NCBI RefSeq assembly: GCF_026745355.1
Contig: NC_079210.1
Location: 29,082,218-29,146,217, forward strand
DNA length: 64,000 nt
Source: Beta vulgaris subsp. vulgaris
Lineage: Eukaryota > Streptophyta > Magnoliopsida > Caryophyllales > Amaranthaceae
Reading direction: 5' to 3'
A program made the position numbers and the translations under genes. Below are positions 11,552-24,560 of the stretch, in pieces. The notes beneath the pieces are model-generated. The model did not search any database and was not told where the DNA came from. It saw nothing but the letters and a program-made list of their open reading frames with translations. Each line of letters begins with the position of its first letter. Within the stretch, counting starts at the first letter, position 1.

Positions 11552-11970
11552 CACTACAAGAAAAGGCCCAGTCAACGACCGCTTACAGCCGTCGCTGATT
11601 CTCTAAAAGCCGTCGCTAATATAAATACCGACGGCCAACGGTCGCTAACCAACGGACGTTGCACTTTTGGTCGTTGAATTAGCAAATAGCGACCGTTTGG
11701 CCGTCGGTGATGGATCAGCGACGGTGTTCTACGTCTGATTGGCTAGCCGTCGTTAAGAATTTAGCACCTACAATTTGGAGCCGTCGGTGTATCAACGACG
11801 GTGTGGGACCGTCGGTGAGTAGACGACTCTTTGAAGCTGTCGTTGTTTCACCGACGGCTCTTACCCGTCGCTAATATCCTTAAGCCGTCGTTGCTCTGTA
11901 CTTCCTTGGCAGTCATTGCTCTCCTGTTCAACGACTGCTAAGCCGTCGTTGGTTCAAGTTTAGCCGTCGT
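11552..11970. repeat. Left TIR and subterminal repeats of C1
   Basis: CACTACAAGAAAAGGCC followed by about twenty direct and inverted copies of a 9-11 base motif around GCCGTCG(C/G)T and CGACGGC. Such arrays bind the element's TNPA-type protein. This is the 3' end of C1 relative to its genes. Confidence 0.88.
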
Positions 11971-11974
11971 TCGT

Positions 11975-12405
11975 TTTATTAATTATATTAAATAATTTAA
12001 TAATGTTTTCCAAAATTATACTTAAACCTGTACTGCACGCCAACATCGACATATACTACATTAAACATGTTCCTGCGTCGCCTCCATCGCATTCTATATT
12101 TTAAACTAAAGAAATATGCAACTTAAAAATGAAATAGATTAGATTTATGTACACAAAATACATCCCAATGTCGGGAAATTTAGACACTAAATGTCTATAG
12201 TTAAACAAACTACCTTAATACGCAAAATAAATCCCGGTGTCAAGAAATCGAGTAAAAGTGGGGTTCCAAAAAAATATACCGAGACACCTAAAAACAAAAC
12301 TAGATATATGCCGATAAATATAGACACTAAGTGCATATATAAAATTAGACTAACTATGAACAAACTATAAGTTAGTAATCTAGCTAGTTGTCAAAACCAA
12401 ACAAA
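11975..12405. other. C1 non-coding stretch 3' of the Transposase_24 gene
   Basis: AT-rich sequence between the subterminal array and the gene's stop codon at 12406, presumably 3' UTR. A 'gacactaa(a/g)tg(t/c)ctata' motif recurs (about 12185, 12325). Confidence 0.5.
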
Positions 12406-15400
12406 CTACACTGTGGTTGGTGTCTGTGTAGTGCCGCCACCACCAAACCCCAGGTCATCCTCTGGTCTGCGTTGTGGAGAGGGTCCTGTGTTGCAACCTG
12501 AGAACAAGTGACCAAAATTAGTCATGTTCCGCATCATTTCCTGCACGAGGGCCCGGTTTGACTCTTCCAGACGTGCTGCAACCTTTGCCTCCACTTCTAC
12601 CATCCGTGCAGCGACCTTGGCCTCCACCTGCGCCTCTAGCTGAGAAAAAATCGATGGCTCATATGGTTGTAAAGAGCCATCTCCTCCTCGCCCAGATGAA
12701 GAGTTGTAGTACAAATAATCTCCCTGACCTAACCCCTGCACTTTTCCTCTGTTCCTCCACCAACTGTCTCCCAATACAACAAATCAGGGTTTGGTTGTGA
12801 CCCTTGAGTGCTACAATCATCCAGCTTCTTGTTGTACGTCTCCTGCATTTGGTTAAATAATATACTCTTATGCACGCATATTCAAACAATATGGTTTAAA
12901 ATGAGCCAAAACAACTTATATTTGGTTCTAACTTGCCTATATTTTGTTATTTCAATAAAAACTACACTCAAACACATTTAACTAACTATATATAGGATGT
13001 TTGAGGTGTTTTTGATTCAAATTAAGTTAAAACTACTCAAGTTCATTCATTTTCAAGCAATAGGGCCTAAAATGAGCTAAATGATCTATATTTGGTTCTA
13101 ACTTGCCTATATTTTGTTATTTCAATAAAAACTACAACATAACACATTTAACTAAGTATATATAGGATGTTTGAGGTGTTTATGATTCAAACTAAGTTAA
13201 AACTACTCAAGTTCATTCATTTTCAACAATAGGGCCTAAAATGAGTAAATGACCTATATTGGTTCTAACTTGCCTATATTTTGTTATTTCAATAAAAACT
13301 ACAACAAACACATTTAACTAAGTATATATAGATGTTTGAGGTGTTTATGATTCAAACTAAGTTAAAACTACTCAAGTTCATTCATTTTCAAGCAATATGG
13401 CCTAAAATGAGCTAAATGACCTACATTTGGTTCTAACTTGCCTATATTTTGTAATTTCAATCAAAACTACAATCTAACAAATTAACTAAGTATTATATGA
13501 TGTTTGAGGTGTTTATGATTCAAACTAATTAAAACTACTCAAGTTCATTCATTTTCAAGCAATAGGGCCTAAAATGAGCTAAATGACCTATATTTGGTTC
13601 TAACTTGCCTATATTTTGTTATTTCAATAAAAACTACAAATAACACATTTAACTAAGTTATATAGGATGTTTGAGGTGTTTATATTCAAACTAAGTTAAA
13701 ACTACTCAAGTTCATTCATTTTCAAGCAATAGGGCCTAAAATGAGCTAAATGGCTTATATTTGGTTCTAACTTGCCTATATTTTGTTATTTCAATAAAAA
13801 CTACAACCTAACACATTTAACTAAGTATATATAGGATGTTTGAGGTGTTTATGATTCAAACTAAGTTAAAACTACTCAAGTTCATTCATTTTCAAGCAAT
13901 AGGGCCTAAAATGAGCTAAATGACCTATTTTGGTTCTAACTTGCCTATATTTTGTTCTTTCAATAAAAACTAAACCTTAACACATTTAACTAAGTATATA
14001 TGGATGTTTGAGGTGTTTATGATTCAAACTAAGTTAAAACTACTCAAGTTCATTCATTTTCAAGCAATATGGCCTAAAATGAGCTAAATGACCTAATTTG
14101 GTTCTAACTTGCCTATATTTTGATTTCAATAAAACTACAACTAACACATTTAACTAAGTATATATATGGATGTTTGAGGTGTTTATGATTCAAACTAAGT
14201 TAAAACTACTCAAGTTCATTCATTTTCAAGCAATAGGGCCTAAAATGAGCTAAATGCTATATTGGTTCTAACTTGCCTATATTTTGTTATTTCAATAAAA
14301 ACTACAACCTAACACATTTAACTAAGTATATATAGGATGTTTGAGGTGTTTATGATTCAAACTAAGTTAAAACTACTCAAGTTCATTCATTTTCAAGCAA
14401 TAGGGCCTAAAATGAGCTAAATGGCCTATATTTGGTTCTAACTTGCCTATATTTTGTTATTTCAATAAAAACTACAACCTAACACATTTAACTAAGTATA
14501 TATAGGATGTTTGAGGTGTTTATGATTCAAACTAAGTTAAAACTACTCAAGTTCATTCATTTTCAAGCAATAGGGCCTAAAATGAGCTAAATGACCTATA
14601 TTTGGTTCTAACTTGCCTATATTTTGTTTTTCAATAAAAACTACAACCTTAACACATTTAACTAAGTATATATAGGATGTTTGAGGTGTTTATGATTCAA
14701 ACTAAGTTAAAACTACTCAATTCATTCATTTTCAAGCAATATGGCCTAAAATGAGCTAAATGACCTATATTTGGTTCTAATTGCCTATATTTTGTTATTT
14801 CAATAAAACTACAACCTAACACATTTAACTAAGTATATATAGGATGTTTGAGGTGTTTATGATTCAAACTAAGTTAAAACTACTCAAGTTCATTCATTTT
14901 CAAGCAATAGGCCTAAAATGAGCTAAATGACCTATATTTGGTTCTAACTTGCCTATATTTTGTTATTTCAATAAAAACTACAACTAACACATTTAACTAA
15001 GTATATATAGGATGTTTGAGGTGTTTATGATTCAAACTAAGTTAAAACTACTCAATTCATTCATTTTCAAGCAATAGGGCCTAAAATGAGCTAAATGACC
15101 TATATTTGGTTCTAACTTGCCTATATTTTGTTATTTCAATAAAAACTACAACCTAACACATTTAACTAAGTATATATAGGATGTTTGAGGTGTTTATGAT
15201 TCAAACTAAGTTAAAACTACTCAAGTTCATTCATTTTCAAGCAATAGGGCCTAAAATGAGCTAAATGACCTATATTTGGTTCTAACTTGCCTATATTTTG
15301 TTATTTCAATAAAAACTACAAACTAACACATTTAACTAAGTATATATAGGATGTTTGAGGTGTTTATGATTCAAACTAAGTTAAAACTACTCAAGTTCAT

Positions 15401-17005
15401 TCATTTTCAAGCAATATGGCCTAAAATGAGCTAAATGACCTACATTTGGTTCTAACTTGCCTATATTTTGTAATTTCAATCAAAACTACAATCTAACACA
15501 TTTAACTAAGTATATATGATGTTTGAGGTGTTCATGATTCAAAACTAAGTTAAAAACTACTCAAGTTCATTCATTTTCAAGCAATAGGGCCTAAAATGAG
15601 CTAAATGGTCTATATTTGGTTCTAACTTGCCTATATTTTGTTATTTCAATAAAAACTACAACTAACACATTTAACTAAGTATATATAGGATGTTTGAGGT
15701 GTTTATGATTCAAACTAAGTTAAAACTACTCAAGTTCATTCATTTTCAAGCAATATGGCCTAAAATGAGCTAAATAACCTACATTTGGTTCTAACTTGCC
15801 TATATTTTGTAATTTCAATCAAAACTACAATCTAACACATTTAACTAAGTATATATAGGATTTTTGAGGTGTTTATGATTCAAACTAACTTAAAACTACT
15901 CAAGTTCATTCATTTTGCAAATAAAATAGCCTATAATGACTTAAATATATGTTTAAAGGTATGTACCGAAATTTGTTTTGCTCTCTTGTTTGCTGCAATT
16001 TCTCCTTTTCCAGCAACATTTTGAAATGAGTCTTCAAGAACAACTCGGGGGCGGTAGGGAGTACTCCTCCTCTACTCTTTGCCTGTACACATTGTTGAAC
16101 ATAGACTTTATTTTTTACATATACAGAAAAAATCATGAAATTCAAACTAAGTAATACATATGAAACATTCTTACCATCTTTTTAGCATGTTGTGTCGCCG
16201 AGATGGAACCCTGAAAGTGCGACGGCTCAACTGGATTAGAGAGGGAGCCACCTCTTCGGTTCTTCTTTGCCTTCTCAGATTTCTCGAGGAATGCGGGCTC
16301 CTGACTTTTCTTTTTCATAGTTTCATAAATGGTTTTCCCCAACCATTTTGGCCTTTCTTTAGCTCTGTTGAGCACCCAATACCGCAAATCTCTCAAACGA
16401 GTTCCAGCTTTCATATGGTATGCTTTTCTCACTTGGCCATCTAACTCAGGAGCCCATTCGTAAAGACCCTTTAACAAACATTAAAACAAGTTGTTAATAA
16501 ACTAATATAATAAATTTAATTCTTCATAATTTGATTCATACATACCGTGAATGAGTTCCACCAATGCGTCTTTGTTGCATCGTCCACCTCACGGTAGTTA
16601 AACCAAGGTTCTCGGAAATGACCCTGGAAAATGTCAGTGATGGACCCGCTAACTTTGTTATCATCAAACCTGAATTCAAAAAAAACACTTAAATTGTCAA
16701 TATCATGGAAAATATAAATATTATGAATCATATATTAATTTAGAAATTTACCACAATCCAGTAGGGCTCAAAACCCTTTTTGATGCACGGTTTGACCCTT
16801 CAGCTTCCTCCCTCTGGCTGCTCGGCGTCTCCGGTACATGGTCACCAATGTCACGTGCCTGTGAATCATCTCGTTGTGTCTCAGAGCCAAGGTTCGGGCT
16901 TTCTGGAGCTCCTGGTGACTCAAAAAGCTCCCTGCGAATCAATTTCCCACGACCTTGGCTTCCACCTAAGCCATCTCGACCTCCGCGCTCCTTAGGATTA
17001 GACAT
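12406..17005 (-). pseudogene. Plant Transposase_24 (TNPA-like) gene of C1
   Basis: Exons read leftward. Exon 1 (17005-about 16752) encodes a charged Gly/Ser/Glu-rich leader. Exon 2 (about 16675-16560) has FREPWFNYREVDD. Exon 3 (about 16475-16175) has the family core with GLYEWAPELDGQVRKA, KPKWL-like and GSISATQHAKKM motifs. Exon 4 (about 16090-15967) has AKSRGGVLPTAPELFLKTH. After a GT-AG intron (15966-12843), the last exon (12842-12406) gives ETYNKKLDDC, then a Gly-rich linker and an Ala/Val/Glu coiled coil. The last exon changes frame near 12755 (WETVGGG lies in one frame, the continuation in another), a one-base indel. In En/Spm, TNPA binds subterminal repeats and assists the catalytic TNPD; that role is inferred here from family and position. 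Confidence 0.8.
12885..15950. repeat. Tandem array, about 18 copies of a 166-170 bp unit, inside a transposase intron
   Basis: The landmark TTGGTTCTAACTTGCC recurs at about 12922, 13092, 13259, 13427, 13593, 13759, 13930, 14098, 14263, 14432, 14601, 14770, 14937, 15105, 15275, 15445, 15615 and 15784. Units are AT-rich, 90-99% alike by eye and differ mainly by one-base deletions. A variant with TAATTTCAATCAAAACTACAATCT appears in the copies at 13427, 15445 and 15784. The array fills nearly all of the intron 12843-15966 of the Transposase_24 gene. Confidence 0.95.
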
Positions 17006-17236
17006 GCTTACCTATATAAAACAACAAATTTATAAATCATGGTGGATAATTAATCGTTAGTCTATCATCATAACAAAATATCGTCTACCATCAAAGTGAA
17101 GAAAAATCTAGCATCATTACAAAATAACAAGTAATCTTCAACAAATCATTACAAAAGTCACGAATTTTAATATAAATGGTGTTCTTAATACAAGTTATGA
17201 TATACTAAAACAAATCAAAGAAATTCCCATCACCGC

Positions 17237-20200
17237 TTAGTTCATCATCACTATCGTCATCCCAAAAACAACCATCTTCATCGTCATCATCCTCGCTATC
17301 TCAGACTCGAAACTAGACTCTTCTTCATCATCACCTGAGGGGACTTCGAATAAAATATCTTCATCATCTGCTTGAACACACTCAACATCATTACCCTCTT
17401 CATAATCGGGAATATCACTTGGATCAGAAAGAGTTGGAGTCCCAACACTTGTCTCCTGAAGGAAGTCGAAGTCAACAGGAGCATCAATCACAGACCTTGC
17501 CTTTGTCCTAAACACAGCCCACCATTGAGCACGATCTCTTTTCAAGCTTGGGTACGGTGCGAAGTATACTTGGCTAACCTGGTATGATAGCACAAAGGGA
17601 TCAAACTTGGGGTATTTCTTGGTATGGTTGACTTCAACTAGCTTGTATTGATCGATGTTCATTCCCCTGACATTGTCCATCCAATTGCACTTGAATAAAA
17701 TTGTGTTATATTGCCTAAGTGCACCAGTAAACTTCAATTCTATAACATCATCTAGAATCCCAAAGAAATCACTCCCTCCGTCATTAGACACACACACTCC
17801 ATAATTCATGGTGGACTTGTGTTTGCTTGATCCTTGTGTTTGGAAATTGTATCCATTAACATAGTATCCATTCCAAGTGCGAACTAATGTCGAAGGACCC
17901 ATTGCTAAAGCAAACAGTACATCATCATTTGGTTTGTCTTGAATAACCTATTAAAATAATTCATATGTTAGATACAACTTTGTATCAATCGAGTTTTAAT
18001 AGTTACACAAACTCACTTTCGATCTAAACCAATCAAGGTATTCTGCTTCATGTTGCACCCACACATCTTCTGCACGTAAAGTAGGTCGAATTTGAAGAAT
18101 GTGGTCCTCGAAACCCCTTACAATCATAACAATTGTCAATGTCTAAATTGAAATAAAATTCAAATTTGTAAATAGTATGATTAATAACAAGTGTTTTACT
18201 TTTCAAATTCTTGTAAGATGCCTGTATTTGCTAACACATATAGGTGTGCACGTTGAAGTTCTGCTTCAGTTAAAAATCGTTTTCCACCTGCGTTTGACGG
18301 CCGACCACAATCAACTCTAAATAGTTCTGGGACATTTTCATCGAGCATCCTATCAACTTCATTAGTGACATTACGCCTAAATCTCGTGTCTTAGTATCCA
18401 CTCCTTGCTGAAAATAGTTGGAACAGAAGTTTGCAATCTCTTCGCACAAGTACGCATTACAAATAGAACCCTCCACACGAGCCTTGTTACCAATTTTGCG
18501 TTTTAAATGATTAAGGAACCTAATAAAGTGGTTATGAAAAGAGTTACATAATTGCGAAGAACAATAAAAAGGATATATGAAAATGAAAGATAAGGTACCT
18601 TTCAAAGGGATACATCCAACGGTATTGTACGGGACCACATAGCCTAGCTTCGCGTGGAAGGTGAACCGGTAAGTGTTCCATGGAATTGAAGAATGATGGT
18701 GGGAAAATCTTTTCAAGTTTACAAATGATCTCGGTATGTTCTTTTCCAATCTTTCCATGTCTCTTACTGTGATGGTGAGCAACACAAATCACGAAAAAAG
18801 AGGCTGATCTCAGTAACAGCTTTCCACACATGAACCGGGAGCAACTCCTTTAATGCTATCGGTAACAATCTTTCCATGAAGACATGACAGTCATGACTTT
18901 TCATACTGTGCAGCTTACCGGACTGCATGTCCACACATCTTGTTAAGTCGGACGCATAACCATCTGGAAATTTTAAATCTCTCACCCAGTTGCATAATAC
19001 TTTCCTTTGGGCTATGTCCAGTGCGAAAGGCGCTTTTGGTGGAGTTTCTTTTTCGTTCGCATCCTTGGTAACATGAAGTTGAGGCCTTTTACACAATTTA
19101 GCAATGTCTTTTCTGGATGCAACAGTGTCTGATGTCTGTTTTTTCACATCCATAATTGTGTGAATTAGTTGGTCGAAAAAGTTTTTCTCAATGTGCATGA
19201 CGTCAAGGTTGTTACGAAGATGGAGAGATTTCCAGTATGGGAGCTCCCAAAGACAGCTTTGTTGAACCACCCTTTTTTCAACTTTTTCAAAGTATTAAGT
19301 GCTTCGGGCCCATCTGTAGCCTTTGGCAAGTCTTTAACACAGGACCATAACTCTTCCCCAGACATGATGTGGCGGAGATCCTTTTTCAACCTTATTTCTG
19401 CAAAAAGCTACTTTGTTGTTGAAAAGGATGATCTAGGGGTAGGAATTGACGGTGACAATCAAACCAAGAAACTTTACCCCCATGGTCGAGCCAAAAAGCT
19501 TTAGATTTGTCCAAACAGTAAGGACATGCCTTTTTCCCAGCTGTAGCCCAACCAGATAGCATACCGTACGCAGGAAAATCACTTATTGTCCAAAGAATGG
19601 CAGCACGCATAATGAAATTTTGTTTCCTAGAAATATCATAAGTAGTTGCTCCAACATCCCATAATTGCTTCAATTCCTCGATTAAGGGTTGCATGTACAC
19701 ATCCAAGTTCCCCTTCGGATTTTTAGGACCAGGAATGAGCAACGAAAGGAACATGAAGGGTTTCTTCATGCACATCGATGGCGGCAAGTTGTACGGGGTT
19801 AAGATGACCGGCCAACATGAATACTGACCCCCAAACTTTCCATGTGGACCAAACCCATCGGTACACAAACCGAGCCGAACATTCCTAGGCTCAGATGCAA
19901 ATTCGTCAAAGGATCTATCCAAATGCTTCCAAGCTTCACTATCGCTAGGGTGAGCCATTTTTTCTTCGGCTCTCGGATTTTTGGCATGCCATGTCATTTC
20001 TTCAGCAACATTTTTTGTTGCATACAACCTTTGCAATCTCGGTGTAATTGGGAAATAAATCAGAACTTTCATTGGAACTAAAGACCCCTTAGAAGTCCTT
20101 TTGTATCTGTCGCTATCGCACACTGTACATCTGTCCAAGTGTGCATCAGTTCTCCAAAATAACATACAACCTTTGGGGCACGCATGAATCCTCTCGTGGG

Positions 20201-20816
20201 GAAGCTCTAATCCCTCCAAAATCTTCTTCGTATCGTAAAATGTGTTACTCATGTTGTTGTTGTTAGGTATTGCTTCTTTCACTAATGAAGCAAACGCATC
20301 AACACACCTATGTGGCAAATTATACTCACATTTCAGAGATACTATTCTAGATGCCATTTCCAACACGGATATGGAGCTCCCTTCGTACAATGGTTCCTCA
20401 GAAGCCTTTAATAGGTCAAGAAACACCTTTGCTTGAGGATTAGGCTCCTCGTCCATTCCACCAGGCTCTTCAACATTGGACGGTTCTGAGTTATTCCCAA
20501 GAGCATCGAAAATCATTTCACGGTATGGATTAGATGGCTCATGTGCGGATCGAGGTAACTCTTCACCATGAGAATACCAATCGTAGTAATCAGGTATAAA
20601 TCCCTTTCTATACACGTGCACTTTAACCGTGTCTGCGTCATGCATACGTCTGTTCTTGCATTTCGGACACGGGCATCTAACTTCATCCAAACCTGGGCTT
20701 TCAGGATTTGCTTTGCAAAATTCAATGAATTCATCAACCCCCCTCAAGAACTCGGGCCTCAAGTTACGCCCATTGTCATATCTATCATACATCCACCAAC
20801 GCTCCTTCCGTTTCAT
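17237..20816 (-). CDS. TNP2/TNPD-type CACTA transposase with DUF4218 and DUF4216 regions (frameshifted as read)
   Basis: The ATG at 20816 (MKRKERWWMYDR) opens a 474-codon frame. It holds the transposase-associated domain (residues about 1-85, with CPCPKCKNR) and most of the TNP2 domain (CPKGCMLFW, CDSDRY, then LCTDGFGPHG with the conserved Asp, and GWATAGKKACPYC). The protein continues through two one-base frame changes (near 19405 and 19258) into LDVMHIEKNFFD. DUF4218 follows (SHDCHVFMERLLP at about 18890, MEHLPVHLPREARL near 18650), then an intron starting at 18597, then ELQRAHLYVLANTG (near 18240) and a DUF4216 exon (17902-17237; VNGYNF, VLSYQVSQVYF) with an acidic tail. This is the catalytic transposase that cuts at the element ends. 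All frame breaks are single-base, so it may be intact in reality. Confidence 0.88.
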
Positions 20817-22230
20817 GGTGCCTAATTCTACAATTCTAAATCATTTCAATCATAATAGTCATTAACAACCCACATACGTACAATTCTACAATTCTAAATA
20901 CATGATGATGCAAACATATTTATTTAAATACTTAAATCAAAATTTATAACATTATCCAAAGTTTTTCCACGAAAACAAATATGTCAAAAAAAATATAAAT
21001 ATTTCAAATAGTGTAACAAATAAAGGAATGTGCAATAAATTAATTATTGTGATAATAATATAGTTTTTAACTTTTGTAACATTTAATAAAGAAACCATCA
21101 TATAAATTATTGTGATAATTAATACACTAACTTAAACTTCAAAGTATTATAAACTAATAAATTAAAGCATACCTAGAGGCAGCCGGGCAGTCCAACGGCA
21201 AGACAAGTAGAGAGACGATACTGTCTGACGGCAAGGAGACAATTGAGTGTGGTCACCTACATTCACAAAGCAAACACTCACTTAAACGGAATTAGATAAA
21301 TGATTCCATGTAAAAAAAATCAATGATTCTCTTTTCCTCTCATGAAATCCACCAACCAAACGAGTCGTAAACTCACAAAACCAATTACTACTACATAAAT
21401 AAGAACTCTTGGAATTGATAGTTGGAAAGTCATCTCAGTTCTTTTTTTTTTTATTTCTTTGACAACCTAATCTCAGCTTCTAGTGAAATCAATACTTCCT
21501 ACATATGATCAACAAGTTGGTCTCCAAAAAGTTTAGAACAACGTCAGTTCGCCTTTGGGTTTCAACCATATCCCAAAACTACTGATCACTACCTGCTAGC
21601 CATATTACTACTACATAAATAAGAACTATTGATTATGTGAGTTAGTGCTACAAAGTACAAACTAAATCTACACTACAGATTTAAAGCATTGAAACAATTT
21701 AGACCAACATCAACTTCAGAACTCTTCTCTTCTCTTCTCACTTCATTATCTCTTTCCCTCCTTTAGAAGTGAGAAATTTCGTTGTGATCAACTACAATTT
21801 CTTATTTCCTCCAACATTTCACCCATTTCCACCCTAAACTTCTTCCATATGAGGAGTAATACTCTTCTATTCATTCAAATTTCAATTATTAACCATCCTA
21901 AAAGCAAAAGTTCTATCATTTATGGACAGAACAACCAACAACATAAATTACAACAATAACATGAATTGAACAACCAACATCACAATTTGATCGTTCTAAT
22001 CACGGGTTCAATTTTGTGGGTTTTAGCTTGTTATCAAAAATTACAATAATAAAACAGAGCAGCCAACATCAAATTAAACTCAAACTAACAAACAACAACA
22101 AACTTGAGATTGAAGAGGGAAGTTACGGCGGCAGGCGGCAAAGTCAGCGGCGGAAGGGGTGAATTACGCAGTAGCGGCGGAAGGGCAGAGTGAATCACGA
22201 GGCGGCAGGGTCCCTTCAATCCCAAAAACT
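20817..22230. other. C1 region upstream of the transposase gene
   Basis: AT-rich 1.4 kb with no supported coding exon. It presumably holds the 5' UTR, perhaps a leader intron, and the promoter of the leftward transposase transcript. The distal part (22110-22210) has repeated GGCGGCAGGCGG / GGCGGAAGGG sequence. Confidence 0.55.
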
Positions 22231-22269
22231 CAATTTTAGGGTAATAGTAATTAAAATAAAAATTAAACA

Positions 22270-22875
22270 TAGAGCTGTAGGAATTACCGCCGGCAAGATT
22301 TTTCTGTCGCCGGTCTCAAGTCGCCATTCGCCGGAATGGACTTCAAGGCAGATCCGCCGGCGATTTTTTTGGAATGCGTGCGTGGGAAAGAGAGCGAAAG
22401 AAGTTTCTGAGTACGTGAGAAGTCGCCGGTATTTAGTCGACGGTGTCGAGTCGCCGTTCGCCGGTGTTTAGTCGCAGTTTCGCCGGCGACGGCTTGAGAG
22501 AATAATGCGTGGGAGTTTTCTTGATGCGTGGGAGGTTGTTTGAGAGAATAATGCTGGGAGGTTGTAACGACTATAATATGAGTGGGAGTTTGGATGGGAG
22601 TGGGTTTAAGTCGTCCACATTAGCGACGGCTACACTAAATTCACCGACGGTTTAGAGCCGTCGCCCAAGCCCTTCAATTTCTGAAATAAAAAAAAGCTTA
22701 TCACCGACGGTTTAACACGGTCGTTGATTGTAGCGACCGTTTAAGCCAACGCTGGATTTTAAAAAAAACCGTCGGTAGAGACGTCGGCTATAAACCGTCG
22801 CTGATTACATGTTTAACGTTTGTTTTTGTGGCCGTCGCTGAATAGCTGTCGTTGACTGAGCATTTTCTTGTAGTG
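22270..22875. repeat. Right subterminal repeats and TIR of C1
   Basis: Copies of CGCCGG(T/C) motifs (22285-22500) give way to ACCGACGGTTTA / GCCGTCGCTGA repeats (22615-22860), ending TTTTCTTGTAGTG at 22875. This is the 5' end of C1 relative to its genes, next to which CACTA promoters usually lie. Confidence 0.85.
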
Positions 22876-24051
22876 ACAAGATCAAATTAATCTTGATCGC
22901 GAGATCGAGGCTACAACAAGGAGATTAGGAGGTAAAAGGAGAAAACAACAACAAGAATCAACAATGGGAGATGAAGCACCACCAAAGTCTCTAAGGGAAT
23001 ATGTTATGCCCGATGAGACCACCATTAACAGACCAACAACAACTACTACACATTTCGAGCTCAAGCCACAGTTCATCCAGTTCATCTCACAAGACTCATA
23101 TGCGGGAACACCCAAAGAGAGCCCTACTGATGATTTAATTCGGTATTGGGCTTTTCCTTTTTCTGTCAGGGACGAAGCAAAGGAATGGTTTAAAGAAGAA
23201 GAAGTGAGGAAGATTGCCACATGGCCAGAACTGAAAAAGGCCTTTCTTTACAAGTTCTTCCCTCCTATGAGAACTTCCAAGTTCAGAAATGAGATATCTG
23301 GTTTCAACACATGAATTGGAGTCTCTCTATGAAGCATGGCAGAGATACAAGGCTTTGCAAAGGCATGTCCACACCATGGCATTCCTGAGTGGTGCTGATT
23401 CAACATTTACAATGGACTGAAGCATGAAGTTCGAATTCTATTGATGCCGCATCTGGCGGTACTTTCATGGCCAAAACTCCAGAAGCTACAAAGACATTGT
23501 TGGATGATATGGCTGCCAACAATTACTTGAATGACTGGAGTGTGTCTCATGGAGCCCCTAAAAAGGGAGGTAAGTATGAGGTTGATGCTATTGCTACTTT
23601 AACTAACACTGTGCAAGTTTTGGCAGCTAAAGTTGATCAGTTGAGTAGCGGACCAGTAGCACCTGTTTGTGAGATTTGTGAAGTGCAAGGTCACTCATTT
23701 AATGAGTGTCAATACAATACCATGGGAGCGGGAACTGAGCAAGTCAATGCCCTCCTAAACACAAACACAAGGCCACAAAATAACCCATACTCAAACACAT
23801 ATAACCCAGGTTGGAAGAATCACCCAAATTTCTCTTACAAAAATAACCAACCTCAACCTCCACACACCTACTCCTCCAAACCACCTGGTTTCCAACCAAG
23901 CCCACCATTTAACTCTTCATCATCATCCTCTCGACCCAACCTTCAGACTATCATGGAGAATTTAGCTTCCTCTCAGGCAAAGCAAGTTGAATACCAAGCC
24001 AAGCAGAATGAATTCTTCAACAATTCTCTCCAACAAATCACTGCTCAATAA

Positions 24052-24560
24052 AATTGATGGAGATCAGATGACCCAACTAGCCCAACAATACAAGCCACCT
24101 CTCTAAACCTTCAGGCCAACTTCGTGGGCAAACTGAACCAAATCCTAAGGGGCACATCCATGCCATTTCATTGAGGAGCGGTAAAGAACTACAAGAGCCT
24201 ACAAGAGGGTAACTGGGCAAAAGAAAACTGCAGAGGAGGTTATAGAGTTGAGTGAGCAAATTCAAGAGGAAGATGGTTTTGGAAGATGAAACTAAGAAGA
24301 CTGAGAAGAAAGAACCCACTGTCACTCCTATGGAACCAAACAAGCCACCTGTTCCATTCCCTCAAAGATTGGCACGGCAAAACTGAAAAGAAATATGGGA
24401 AGTTCCTTGACATCTTGAAGAAGCTACACATCAACATCCCTTTCTTGGATGCCATGTCTGAGATGCCTTCATACACTAAGATTTTGAAAGACATGCTTTC
24501 TAACAAACGGAAAATTGAAGAGAATGTCACTGTTTCACTAACAATAGTGTAGTGCTATTT
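24052..24560 (+). pseudogene. G1 gag-protease linker region
   Basis: Low-complexity coding remnants (Glu/Lys/Pro-rich, with PVPFPQRL-like and KLHINIPFLDAMSEMPSY segments, typical of the Gag-protease linker of Athila-type elements) in shifting frames with several one-base breaks. Confidence 0.6.

Larger units (their letters stand above)
11552..22875 (-). mobile_element. CACTA (En/Spm) transposon C1 with transposase genes
   Basis: Ends CACTACAAGAAAA (11552) and TTTTCTTGTAGTG (22875) are perfect inverted repeats, flanked by the 3-bp duplication ACA (11549-11551, 22876-22878). Both ends carry dense subterminal copies of CCGTCG / CGACGG motifs. Inside, both genes read leftward: a TNP2 (TNPD-type) transposase with DUF4218 and DUF4216 regions (20816 to 17237) and a plant Transposase_24 (TNPA-like) gene (17005 to 12406) with a 3.1-kb intron filled by a tandem repeat. 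Total 11,324 bp, normal for an autonomous-sized CACTA. As read, both genes have frameshifts. Confidence 0.96.
11526..24051 (+). pseudogene. gag: gag of G1, split by the CACTA element
   Basis: The ATG at 11526 opens a frame that is cut in its ninth codon by C1 (11552-22875 plus duplicated ACA) and resumes in the same frame at 22879. It continues with a Gag capsid domain (about 23040-23460) and a CX2CX4HX4C zinc knuckle (CEICEVQGHSFNEC near 23670-23710), then a Pro/Ser/Asn-rich tail ending at 24051. Frame changes occur near 23300-23320 and 23380-23460. Gag packages element RNA into cytoplasmic particles. The clean re-entry of frame across the insertion shows that this was the start of gag before C1 arrived. 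Confidence 0.85.

Noticed and set aside
12885..15950. Regular repeats resembling a CRISPR-type array
   Set aside because: Units of about 168 bp are contiguous tandem copies without unique spacers, in a plant transposon intron.
19842..20865. Plus-strand frames opposite the TNP2 gene
   Set aside because: Shadow frames antisense to a well-supported transposase.
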